Shown here: positions 11,640 to 22,490 of the stretch, piece by piece | Layout: each line of letters begins with the position of its first letter | How positions within the stretch are numbered: position 1 is the stretch's first letter | Source: Chamaelirium japonicum | Taxonomy: Eukaryota > Streptophyta > Magnoliopsida > Liliales > Melanthiaceae | Direction of reading: 5' to 3' | Assembly: GCA_947650365.1 (NCBI GenBank) | Contig: OX393550.1 | Coordinates: 96,514,951-96,578,950 of the forward strand | Length of the DNA stretch: 64,000 nt | Notes under the pieces: model-generated | Told to the model about the DNA's origin: nothing | Database searches by the model: none | Seen by the model: the letters and a program-made list of their open reading frames with translations, nothing else | Position numbers and translations under genes: made by a program

Positions 11640-14600
11640 ATAAGTGGATCCTAGATTCTGGTTCCCAAACAGGATTAGTTCTTCTCCTATCATAAGGTGA
11701 ATAGTGGTTCGATTTTGATGGGGAATGATTTTGCATGCAAGACCATCGGGAAGGGAGAAATTAAAATCCGTATATATGACACCATTGTTAGGACTTTGAT
11801 CGAAGTTCGGCATGTTTCAGATCTGAAGAAGAATCTTATCTCTCTTAGTACTCTGGATTCTTTAGGATGCAAGTTCACTGCTTAAGGTGGAGTTCTCAAG
11901 TATCTTGAGGGATTATGACCATTATGAAGGGCGATAAAATTGGGAGCCTCTATATTCTTTCTAGGAGCACTGTTACAGGTAGTGCAATGATCTCTACTTC
12001 GGCAGAAGATCAGGAGGCAGTCATCACAGTTATGTCATAAAACATCTGGGTCATATGAGCAAGAGAGGCCTTTCCGAGTTGAGCAAGAGGGATTTGCTCT
12101 CAGGTGTAAAGAACGTCAAGCTTGACTGTTGTGAGCACTGTGTGTTTGGAAAGTAATTATCGGGTCAAGTTTTGTACAGCGGCTCATCGCACGAAGGGAA
12201 CGTTGGATTACATCCATGTAGATGTTTGGGATCTTTTCAGAGTTGCTTCTATGGGTGGATTGAGGTTCTTTATCTATTTTATAAACGACTATTTCAAAAA
12301 GGTCTAGGTTTACATATTGAAGGCCAAAGTTTAGGTATTCGAGACGTTTCGAATGTGAAAGACTTTGATAGAGAAATAAACTGGCAAGAAGGTAAAGCGT
12401 CTCCGCAACGACAATGTGGGAGAATTTATATCAAAGGAGTTTCAACACTACTATGAAGAAGAAGGCATTGTCAGACACTTCATGGTCAGAGAGACACCTC
12501 GGCAAAATGGTGCCATAAAGAGGATGAACTGAACTTTACTGGAGCGACCACGCTACATGCTCTCTGAGTTCGGCTTGGATAAAAAGTTTTGGGCAGAGAC
12601 CATGAACATGGCATACTATTTGATAAACCGGTCACCAGCTACGACGATTGCTTTGAAAACTCCGGAGGAGGTTTGGTCAAACAAACCAGTGGATTACTCG
12701 ATCTTGCGACTGTTTGGATATCCGGCTTACTATCACGTCAAAGATAGCAAGTTGGATCCATGTACGAAGAAGGATATATTCTTGGGGTATGTTTATGGAG
12801 TTAAAGGATACTCTAGTATCCATAATCGTGTAGCTTTATTACTAGTAAAGATATAACTTTCAACAAGACTCAGCTGCAGACTTCCAATAGGCCAAGATTA
12901 GAAACCGATCTTGAGGGCAAAAGTCACGGTGATCAGTTACAGGTGGAGCTACATGCTCCTACAGTTTGTACAGATATAGAGCAGACTGCTCTGACTTAGG
13001 TGACTACTCCAGAGGAGGCAGTCCATTACAGCCGGCAGGTAGAAGCGAACTATCAGAGCTCCGGTCAGATACGGGTACGAGGAGTTAGTTGGCTACGCAC
13101 CCACCCTTGTTGATAGTGACGAGCTGGCCACTTTTTGTGAGGCAATCCAGGATAGGGATTGCGTTGAGTGTGGTGTGACCACGGGTGAAGAGATTGAGTT
13201 TCTTCACAAGAATCAGACTTAGGAGCTTGTTACGAGACCCAGAGGGCAAAAAAGTGATCGGTTGCAAGTGGATTTACAAGAAGAAACAGGGAGCTCCAGG
13301 CGGTATTCGGTATAAGACACAATTGGTAACTAAAGGCTACTTACAGAAGGAAGGCATCGACTACAACGAGATGTTTTCACCTATGGTGAAGCACAGCTCT
13401 ATCTGTCTTTTGTTGGCTATGGTGGTGTTGTTTTATTTTGAGCTAAAGCAGCTAGATATGAAGACAATGTTCTTGTATGGCGAATTGGAGGAGCTTATTT
13501 ACGTGCAACAACCTAAGGGTTTTGTGATAGAAGGTAAGAAATATCATGTGTACCGATTGAGAAAGTCCTTGTACGGCCTCAAGCAGTCACCAAGCTAATA
13601 ATACAAGAGATTCGACACATTCATGAGAAATCATGGGTACGTCAGAAGTGAGTATAATCACTGCATCTACTTTAGGAAGTTTCGTAATGACTCTTTGATA
13701 TTTCTTCTTTTATATGTGGATGGCATGATTATTGCTACAAAGAGCATATCAGATATCGACGTCCTGAAATCTCAGTTGTGCGATGAATTTGAGATAAAGG
13801 ACTTGGGGGGTGTGGAGAAAATCCTTGGGATAAAGATTCATAGGGATCTGAAGTATGGTACAGTTCATTTGACGCAGAGGAGCTATCTTTAGAAGGTGGT
13901 CTCTCGTTATAGGATAGATGGTTCTAAGCTAGTTAGCATCTCCCTTACTGCACACTTCCGATTATCGACAGGACAATCTCTGAGCACCGATGACGAGCAT
14001 GTTTATATGGCTCGTGTGACGTATGTGAGTGCAGTCAGCAGTTTGATGTACGCCATGATGTGTAATTATTCAGATATTGTACAGGCAGTTAGTGTGGTCA
14101 GTCGTTACATGATCGATCCAGGGAAGGAGCATTGACAGACTGTAAAGTGGATATTACGGTACCTTCAAGATATACTGGACTTGGGTTTACTCTTTCTGTG
14201 GGATGACGAGTCAGTCAGAGATATAGTGGAATATATTGATGCAAACTATGTTGGTGACCTAGATGGACGTCGGTCTATGACTGGTTATTTGTTCACGCTA
14301 ACAGATGGTCCAGTGAGTTGGAAGACCTTCCTACAGGACACGGTTGCACTATCAACGGCATACGCTAAATACATGGTCATTACGGAAGGCGCCAAGGAGG
14401 CTATTTGGCTTCGAGGCATTGTGGGTAAGTTTGTTCTCTCACAGGTTAGCATGGAGATGTTTTTTGATAACCAGAGCACTATCTACTTGAAAAACGACGA
14501 TCAGTTCCATCACTTATGGACAAAGCGGATTGATATCTGTTATCACTTTGTTCGGTCGCATATCAAGAAGAAGGCGGCTTCTTTGAAGAAGAATTTTACA

Positions 14601-14684
14601 CATGATAATCATGCCAACATGTTGACGAAGCCAGTTCCATTGACTAAGTTTAGGCATTGCCTGAACTTGGCCAAAATGATTTGA
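11640..14684 (+). pseudogene. Copia pol remnant: protease, integrase, RT, RNase H
   Basis: A protease-like start (ILDSGS, 11640-11700) is followed by a frameshifted integrase (12122-12856; GTLDYIHVDVWDLF, TPEEVWSNKPVD, LRLFGYPAYYH, DIFLGY), an RT (13185-13892; GCKWIYKKKQ, EGIDYNEMFSP, KSLYGLKQSPS) and an RNase H (13896-14684; YVGDLDGRRSMTGY, AKEAIWLRG). The RT catalytic motif at 13713-13724 is YVDG instead of YVDD, so it would be inactive even without the stops. Confidence 0.88.
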
Positions 14685-14845
14685 GAAGTTTTTTTTTTCA
14701 CCTTTAGGGTGCTGGGACCACCGGGGTGCTTTGGGCATCTTCAGGATGCGTTTTGGGATGTCGATGAGGCATCTTTGTGCATTGTCATGGTGCATGTGGA
14801 GACGACGATCGGATTTGGATTCGGACTTCTCGCCAAGGTGGAAAT

Positions 14846-15567
14846 TGTTGAGATAATGGCTCGATAGCTCTACATTAGGGGTCATGCAAGCACGACCCGG
14901 CCTCTAACTTTGTCAATGCATCCTTGAAAAAGGGGTGTGTCTATCCCCAAGTGGTCATGCGCATGACTGTAGGGTCGTGCATATGACTTGGAGCCAGAGA
15001 AACTCGATGTGTCCTTCAACGAAAGACGAGAGCTAGTTATAGGTGCCCGTGCACATGACTTGTCCAGGTCGTGCGCACGACTGTGCCTAACAGACACAGG
15101 TCTGACCTAGTCTTGCACGATTTTTCCTTCCAAATTTTGTGTTTTTGGGGGAATATCGGGATTAAACTTGTGTAACATTCCCTTGAAATATAAAGGGGTC
15201 TAGGGTTTTGGAGATTTAGTGGGCATTGAAGAGGAAACCTAAGGAAGGCTTGGAGAGGCTTTGGCGAGGGTTTGGAGAAGAAGGAGGTGCTCTCGACCAA
15301 GGGAGTTCATCTTGTTGAAGTTGGGCTTTACTTGTAACTCTGCTTTGTTCTTCGTGATAGTGGATCATCTGATCATCTTCGCCCGTTGCTTTTTCCGCAA
15401 GGGTTTTCACATAAATATCTCTACTCTCTTTCTCTGTGATTGCTTTGTGGTTGTTTCTCTCTTGCTTTGCTATTTCTCTATTGTGTGGTGGATTGCTTGT
15501 TCCGCATCGATTCGTTGAAGAATCGTTCTTGTGCAATTGATCTTTGCTGACCCACGTGGTCGGAGCA
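14846..15567 (+). repeat. 3' LTR of the copia element
   Basis: Collinear with 9920-10683 and diverged. A purine-rich CAAGGTGGAAAT precedes it as the likely polypurine tract. It contains a TATAAAGGGG box near 15188 and lacks most of the (CT)n tract of the 5' LTR. Confidence 0.82.
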
Positions 15568-15616
15568 ATATGGTATCAAATTATTCATTCGGTATTGTCT
15601 ATGAGGATCCAAAACA
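15568..15616 (+). repeat. Extra copy of the copia leader after the 3' LTR
   Basis: TGGTATCAAATTATTCATTC and the following ...GAGGATCCA match the sequence after the 5' LTR (10684-10733). A simple insertion would not leave PBS and leader sequence outside the 3' LTR. Confidence 0.6.
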
Positions 15617-16272
15617 GGCTAGTGGCTTAGGGTTTAGGCGAGAAGATGAAGGAAGAAGAAGGAAGAGGAAGGAGGAGGGATGAGGAGGAAGAATGAGGAA
15701 AGGGGAGGAGGGCCAGTGACTTAGGGTTCCGGTGCAGGAAAGATGGACAAAGAAGAAAGGGGAGGAAGGAGGAAAGAAAGGAGGCCAACAACTTGGGATT
15801 CCGGTGCGAAAAGAAAAGGGGGAGGAAGGAGGCGACAGAGGGGGCAATGGGGTGGGAATGGATTGGGCAGAGATGATCGTGGAGACGAAGGGGTGGGCGG
15901 TCGGACATGAACGACGGCGGCTAGAGCTGAAAGTGATGGGAGGCATTTTGGGGTTACTAAGGGTGCCAAGACGACCATACCAAAATAGGTTCGGGGCAAA
16001 GAACGATTGGGACGCCATCACAAATTTCATAGGCGCAAATAGACAAACCCGCTATGACATCTCATGAACATCACATGTCACTTTTGTATTAATGTGACAT
16101 GTGCATGATGGTCCCCACCACAAGAATCCCATCATGAGGTTAAGTGGTGACATGTGCCAAATAATCCCCACCACAAGTAAAGTGCTGAGTTAGTGGAGCT
16201 AGTAGGCAGCATCAATCTGGTTATCGGATAAACAAGTTAATTGAAATCGATGTGGAAAAGTTTTTTTTACCG
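15617..16272. other. GA-rich tract and intergenic sequence
   Basis: Purine-rich low-complexity DNA at 15640-15910; its short ORFs on both strands follow from composition. It contains repeats related in inverted orientation to 9234-9290. No gene recognised. Confidence 0.4.
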
Positions 16273-16457
16273 GAGTAATGCTATACAGCCAACTCGTTTG
16301 CAAACTTTTGTTGCCAACTCTACATGATGTGGAGTGCTGGCAGGTCCTTATTGCTGAGAACATTCTGATGGAGCCATGGGATGAGCCCTAGACAGATACC
16401 ACGTAAAGTTGGCAACCCAAAAGTTGTCCAACTAGTTGGTTACCTAGTATTTTCCTT
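16273..16457. mobile_element. Small MITE
   Basis: Ends of about 50 bp are inverted repeats: the left arm includes GCCAACT, CAAACTTTTG and TTGCCAACTCTAC, and the reverse complement of the right arm includes ACCAACT, CAACTTTTG and TTGCCAACTTTAC. Poly-T surrounds both ends, so no target duplication can be read. No ORF. Confidence 0.55.
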
Positions 16458-17099
16458 TTTTTCGACACTGACCCACCACGTCGTTATCAAATGCCATTTC
16501 AAAAATATTTTTGAAAGATGATTAAAATATTTTTTTTTTAAAAAAAATATTTTTATAAAAAATTTAAATTAAAAAAAGGTTTTCTAAAGAGAAATTGTAT
16601 GCATACCCCAACCCGTAAATTTGGAATTATCCTTCATTTCCACCAAACTATAACACCCCCCCATTTTTACTTGGATTATGAAAGTTCTACGGAGGCCTCT
16701 CTTTCTTTGTAAAAATATATGTTGCACAATTCTGATTCAATAAACTACGATTTGGAAGCGTTAATAATTGTGCAAGCACTAGGTTCTCAATTAGGTCAAT
16801 TATAGGGTAGAAATATACAATACTTCATTCAGACATCCAGAAGAAAAAAAGAAAAGAAAAGAAGAATAATCATGAGATTTATTACATGGAAACCCTCAAC
16901 GGAAAAATCATAGTGATTTCACACAAGTCAAGCAAAATCCACTATAAAACTTTGGTGTTCTCAAGCATAAGACCCCTAGTTAGACTCAGTGTTCCTACAA
17001 TCACTCACTCTCATACTAATGATCACAGGGCTTATTATAGGCCAATTCCGTCAAAGCATACTTTGCGGCTAGACGTTATGCCTCACTTCTGTTGGATTG
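16458..17099. other. AT-rich intergenic stretch
   Basis: Poly-T and poly-A runs and AT-rich sequence. No ORF with a recognisable domain, no RNA gene. Confidence 0.4.
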
Positions 17100-18620
17100 T
17101 TTTGCTTGGATAGTCCCTCCATAGAAGAAGATCAATCTACTGTTTTAGAATCACCCAACAAAGCCCTCGCTTCTACAACAAGTAGATCTACCTTTCCTTG
17201 ATCCCTTCTTCGGTGGGATACCTATGGGTTTGCATAAATTCATGAATATTGATAGATGGAACAAAGGAGGATTGTGCAATTTACCGCGATCATTAGTTCA
17301 CAGGCCGATCTTTCTTTGACTAGATTAGACAGCCTGTTTGCTCACATCTAGATTTTCATTCAGTCTATTGTTAGATAATACAAAGTTAGCTTTCTTTCCT
17401 ACTATTCGAAAAAACTCGGCAGTTCTACTTGTTCCTAGACTATGACTGAGTCAATCGAACACCTGGTAATCTGCGCGGCCTTTTTCTGGCACATAAGCTA
17501 CCGCAAAATGAATGAAGGAAGAGGCAAGGCCGGCCAAATGACTACAGGAACATCGGTCTACTCCAACCCAATTCACCATTTTGAAAGGACACTCATTTAT
17601 ATAAAAAAAAATAGAATATCTTACTACGGTCCAAGGCAGGGCAAGCCAAAAACTGGTGATCCGGCGAAGTATATTAGCTCTTTCATTGTTCAAAGTGGTA
17701 TCGAGCCAGGCGCAAAGAAATTTCTCAAGAAGTTGATGGAGGTGTCGAAGAATTTATAGTCTGAAGCAGAGGCAGCCCTAGGGCACTCTTTTCTTTTCTG
17801 AAAACCCCACCTAAAACATATGACGTTTTTATTCCAGAGGAGCGTTCAATACAACAAAGAAGAAAGTTCGGCGATAGCATAGGTCTTCCTTCTTTCCAAA
17901 GGTGGGACTAATACAGAAACTGATTCACTGATTTCCAAAGGGTTTTCCTTCTTCCCGTTGGGTTAGCGGTCAGTAGTAACTAGAGCCCACAGCAGGTGTC
18001 GCAGTCCTGTTGATCTGAAAAACCGGGTTTGCTTTCTGGGGAGAGATGATACACTCTTAGGTGGGTTCTCATGTCAGGAGTCAAGGGATGACCGGAGCAG
18101 CGTTCAATAAAAAAAAAAACCTATGGGAAGCTACAAGGATGACAAAAAGAGGGCGCTTTCCGAGTCTTCTGCCATTCAAATGTCAGCCATTGGAGGCTTT
18201 CGTTGCTCTTGTGCTTCTCGAATCCTCACACATTAGGTTAATCCCCATCTGATTACCATTTTGAGTTTGATGATTCTCTATCTCCTTCCCTCGCAGTATC
18301 GCTCAATTGGTGCATTCGCGTTGTTCGCAAATCAATGAATCGTGATAGCTCATACGAAAGATAGTTAGAGCCGCTCCAGGCCTCCGCTCCCCGATAAGAG
18401 TGAAGTCTGACTCCTTACGTCGTTCGCGAGGAGATCACCCAACCAATCCGCATGGGCCGAGACGGATATTTTTTTCCGTTAGACTACCCCCGGGGTAGTG
18501 GAACCAAAATAGTCGTACGACCGACTTGATGACTTTGGATGAAAGCCAGCGCCCCATTCCCAGCTTTGTTGCCTTCATAGTGAACTGGGGCTGGAATCCT
18601 TTAACTCCAAATTATGAACA
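17100..18620. other. Possible mitochondrial-derived (NUMT-like) DNA
   Basis: The texture changes here: moderate GC, mixed composition without plant-repeat hallmarks, including phrases such as CCGCTCCCCGATAAGAGTG that I associate with plant mitochondrial intergenic DNA. A 105-codon ORF (17442-17759) has no domain I recognise. This is an impression from sequence style, not a match I could compute. Confidence 0.3.
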
Positions 18621-18632
18621 CCTGATCGGATC

Positions 18633-18635
<3 letters not shown>

Positions 18636-18684
<49 letters not shown>
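18636..18684. repeat. (GA)n microsatellite
   Basis: About 49 bp of uninterrupted GA dinucleotide just before the first chimeric tandem unit. Confidence 0.95.
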
Positions 18685-18687
<3 letters not shown>

Positions 18688-18842
18688 ACCTGCAACTCGG
18701 TGGATCATAGAAACAAAAGGGATAGATAGGGAGAGAAAGAGAAATAGAGAGAGGGATGCGTCGTTGCAATGTCAACCTCCTCAAAAACATTTTGTGGCGG
18801 TCTAAATGTTGGCGTCATTATTTTGGAGAAAACGTTAACATA

Positions 18843-19170
18843 TCCCACCATCAATTTTTTTGGGTGAAAGATACACAGCAAAACCAACAATTCATCAGAT
18901 CCTCATATGAACCACATGGATGTAGTCAACGCATACCAACTCTTGCATCGCGCTAGGAAAATTGTCGGTGTTCGTGCTGCCTTGACCCCATTGACGACTG
19001 CATGGCCTTCCCTGTAAATATGGGAGATTCGACGAACATTAAATAATCACAACGACAATCCACATAGAGGGCATCCAATGGACCATCGGAAGCTAGGCGG
19101 TGAAGAGCAATGAGAATCCCTTTCGATCTAAAGCGGAGAGATAGCCCAACTACGACTAACAATACAAAAT
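18843..19170 (-). pseudogene. LINE 3' tail (RNase H end), unit copy A
   Basis: The minus strand ends in the TTTCACCCAAAAAA tail typical of plant L1 elements. Degraded frames upstream include GPLDALYVDCR. The counterparts at 22137-22490 and 25498-25840 keep SHIYREGNAVVNG, the terminal RNase H motif with its final Asp replaced. Confidence 0.65.
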
Positions 19171-20582
19171 CCCATTGAGAGGGTTGGGTGCTAGGAGACC
19201 AGGTGCATAATCCAAACCAAACCGAATGATGTTAACCGTTGTTGATACAAGCAATCAATTGGATTGGATTTGGTCCTTTAAAAACCAACATGATTGGTTC
19301 GGTTGATGGATATATAAATTTAAAACCAAAAAGAACCGAACCAACATATATAAAAAATATTTTATTAAATATACCATGTGTCATTGTAATGGTATCATGT
19401 ATTGTTAGTTGTAACTTGATATTTGGTTAGTAATGTGATTACAAGAACTCAACGTAGTCTCATTTGTAACTTTTGAAATACTTTAGGATGGCTTAAAAAA
19501 TCAGCCAAAACAAATTCTATTTCGGCTATGACCTCCTCCATTACAATATTCTCATACGCAGGAATACCCCCGTTAGCCGGCTTTTGTAGCAAATTCTATT
19601 GTTCTTCACTGCTTTGGAAAAGGTTCTCGGAAAAAGGTTCTCGTTCCCATGAATCTCGATTTGCCCCTAGCATTGATAGCGATTGATCAAATTCCTACTC
19701 TGCTTTGAGAAGCTTTTCAGTTTTTCTTATCTCTCGTGCCTTTGAATTGCCATAAAAAGAATTCGAAATACGTATATCTAGTACTAAATAAACCGTCTTC
19801 GCTGGCCGCTCGATGGTCAAGACACGTTACAACTGTCAATGACTCGTGACAAAGGAAGGTTCGAGAGAGCCGTCGAATATCCGGCACTGGACTAAACTCT
19901 TTTTTTCTTGACTTTAACTATCTTTTAGGCTTTTAGGGTCCCTCCTTTTTCATCTGTTTGTAAGACCTAGCTCCCATTCTTTATCACCAGGCGAGCTAAA
20001 GCTTTCGTCTCAATTCATATTTAGCCGCAAGCAATCTGCGTTTGTGATCTCGTATATTTCACTTCTCTGACATCTTATTTAGTTACTCCCTCATCTTTTA
20101 GCAAAAAGCCGCTCCACGGTGGTCAAGTCTCATCTTTTGTGTTGGCTGGCATCCTAGTTCGTGACTTCCGGCTCAACTTCCTATTCATGACGATCTAGAT
20201 GCTAGAAGTGTTGGTGATGTCGGCCACCTTCACTGAAACAATCGAAAGAGGAATCAACGTATTGGCTGATTTCAAACAAGAAGGGGAGGGGGGAGGGGGG
20301 GTCAGTGGTGCAATAATCAATGTTTATCCAACCAATAAAATAAGATATGAAGACCCAACTCATCTCGCTCATCTGAGAACTTTCATTTGAACCTGACTCT
20401 TATATTTAGAACTACTGGATCAGCTACTCCGGCTCGAACCCTAAAGTCACTCGCCTGTTCAAACTCTTCCGAACTGCTTCAAACTCCTGTCCATCCCATC
20501 AAAAATCATTAGGCCCCTTCCCTTCTGCCTAGTTGTTTAGAAGGCGCTTTTCGTTCTACGATCGCTCGGAGCGAAGGGTTAA

Positions 20583-20675
20583 GCCGGTAGTACGGGCCCA
20601 AATGGCATGGACCCTGCCTTAGCCCTGAGCAAAAACTCCATGCCGAGAACAACTCGGAAGTCGTCCATGGGGACC
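20583..20675 (-). pseudogene. Ty3/gypsy protease fragment, antisense in unit copy A
   Basis: The minus strand reads VPMDDFRVVLGMEFLLRAKA, a match to the C-terminal half of gypsy retropepsin (consensus DFxVVLGMxFL). Counterparts lie at about 23893-23985 and 28190-28285. Only about 30 codons are kept. Confidence 0.6.
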
Positions 20676-21409
20676 TTGCTCCTTAATACATTGCTTGTTC
20701 GCCCTCGGAGCAATTGAAAGATTCCTTCCCTACTAACAACCTTCCTTACTAAAATGTGAAGATGATATCGAGTAGATCGACTTTTTTCTAGTGTGGGGAA
20801 TGCGCATTAGCCACCGTAGACCAGCGCTCGCCATTCTTCTGTAGCCCCGGCAAAATATGTTCAGCTTGATATCCCCTTCCTTTCTTGTGCAACGAAGACG
20901 ACAAGGGCAACAGGGAGCTGATGAAGCCTCATCCTGTAAGCTCAGTGAGGACATGCATGATGGAGTTTTATACATCTTGTATAGGATAGAGATGGTTGTG
21001 CCAAATATTTGCAATTTCTTATAAGTAAAAAGAGGCCAATTTGGAAAATCTTGAATGACAACTCTAGTGAGTTCTTCTTTTTGAAAAAAAAAATCTAATA
21101 TAAAAAAATAAAAATAAAGGAGATCAAGCTACTGTGTTTCTGGCCACCTTGGTGCTAAGTTGAAAAGTCCCCCAACAGAGCCTCTGGTTGAAACACTGGT
21201 CTTTCTTTTTCTATCTTTTCCAAGTGCCTAATGCTGATTTCTCCAAAAAAAAAAACTTTGTGACTAGCTCTAAGAAAAATGGCTTTAGTTTGAAGGGTGA
21301 TGCCACTTGCAACCACTGAGGGTGTGTTTGGTTGCCCTATGTTGCGAGGAAGTGGAGAACTGATGAAACTAGTACTTTCATGAACTGGGATTTCCATCAT
21401 AGTTCAGCC

Positions 21410-21577
21410 TGTTAATGTATTTATTGTATTTCATCGTTTCCCAGGGGCTTTCCCACTGCTACACGTAGGGGCTTTCCCACAGGTATACACATGTATTGTC
21501 TATATATATGTTGGCTATGTGTCTAATGACATTTGCCGGGTATTCTCCCAAACCCTAGCCGTCTCTATCTCGTAACA
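21410..21577 (+). repeat. 168-bp TRIM-size LTR in copy A
   Basis: Starts TGTTAATGTATTTATTG, ends CTCGTAACA, and is followed at once by TGGTATCAGAGC (21578-21589), the exact initiator tRNA-Met PBS. It contains an internal near-duplication of GGGGCTTTCCCAC. No polypurine tract lies upstream. Confidence 0.75.
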
Positions 21578-21779
21578 TGGTATCAGAGCTGCCTTGATCC
21601 CGCGTCGTTCATACCGGAGCCCGAAACCATCCTCAGCCCGAGACCTTATGTTGTCCCTTACTACCCGCTCTGGCATCTCTCTCTCCCTCTCTTTTTCCCG
21701 CACCGCAGCAAACTCCATCCGCCTTCATCGTTGCTCCAAAGCTGCGGACCTCTGCTTCACCTCCCGCCCAAGCACCAAC

Positions 21780-21781
<2 letters not shown>

Positions 21782-21812
<31 letters not shown>
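21782..21812. repeat. (GA)n microsatellite in copy A
   Basis: Pure dinucleotide run between the PBS leader and the CCCGCACCG minisatellite; copy B has an interrupted counterpart at 25119-25169. Confidence 0.95.
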
Positions 21813-21831
21813 CAATAAAACCTTAACGCGC

Positions 21832-22095
21832 ACACCGGATCCCGCCACCAGATCCCGCATCACCGTGCAACACCGTGCCGCACCGGACACCGCACCGCAG
21901 CCTCGGTATCCCGCACCACACCGCTCTATCCTGCACCAGACCTATCCCGCACCGCAGCTCTTTCCCGTACCTATCCCGCACCACTGTGACATATCCCGCA
22001 CCGCAGTGACCTATCCCGCACCGTAGCCCTATCCCGTACCGAAACTATCCCGCACTGCAACTCTATCCCGTACCGGACCTATCACCGCTGCTGTG
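21832..22095. repeat. Minisatellite, TATCCCGCACCGCAG-type units, copy A
   Basis: About 15 imperfect repeats of a 14-20 bp unit built on CTATCCCGCACCGCAGC and CCCGTACCG, in the leader downstream of the PBS. The frame breaks repeatedly, so it is not coding. Confidence 0.8.
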
Positions 22096-22136
22096 CCCTA
22101 TCATTGTTTTGGAGAAAATGTTAGTATATCCCAACA

Positions 22137-22490
22137 TCAATTTTTTTTGGTGAAAGATACACACTACATAAGGCAGAACCAACAATTCATTAGATCCTCA
22201 TATGAACCAAATGGATGTAGTCCACGCATACCAACTCTTGCATTGCGCTAGAAAAATTATTGGTGTTCGGGCTGCCTTGATCCCATTGACGACTGCATTG
22301 CCTTCCCTGTAAATATGGGAGATTCGACGAACATGAAGTAATCACAACAGCCGACGACAATCCATATAGAGGGCATCCAATGGACCATAGGAAGCTAGGT
22401 GGAGAAGAGCAATGAGAATCCCCCTCGATCCAAAGCGGAGAGGTAGCCCAACTACAACTAACAACACAAAGTCCCATCCAGAGGATTGGG
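22137..22490 (-). pseudogene. LINE 3' tail (RNase H end), unit copy B
   Basis: Reads REGNAVVNG on the minus strand (family consensus is close to REGNxVAD) and ends CACCAAAAAAAATT. Same insertion as in copies A and C, so it predates the triplication. Confidence 0.65.

Larger units (their letters stand above)
9920..15567 (+). mobile_element. Decayed full-length Ty1/copia retrotransposon
   Basis: LTRs at 9920-10683 and 14846-15567 enclose a PBS, gag, integrase, reverse transcriptase and RNase H in copia order (integrase before RT). Multiple stops and frameshifts break every domain. The gag and pol style resembles the Tork/TNT1 group. The left and right LTRs differ at many positions, so the insertion is old. 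No matching 5-bp target duplication was seen: bases before 9920 are GACCA and bases after 15567 are ATATG. About 50 bp of leader-like sequence follows the right LTR, which suggests recombination with another copy. Confidence 0.88.
18821..22106. repeat. Chimeric tandem unit, copy A (~3.29 kb)
   Basis: First of three direct copies, recognised by TTTTGGAGAAAA at 18821, 22107 and 25466. Parts in order: a minus-strand LINE tail; a block with repeated ACCGAACC words; about 1.6 kb of non-coding DNA with an antisense gypsy protease fragment; a block with the phrase TGTTTGGTTGCCC; a 168-bp LTR; a tRNA-Met PBS; a GA tract; and a CCCGCACCG minisatellite. No ORF spans it. Confidence 0.85.

Noticed and set aside
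20733-21014. 93-codon ORF repeated in the tandem units (20733, 24050, 28337)
   Set aside because: The frame is not kept between the three copies in length or ends, so there is no sign of selection for coding.
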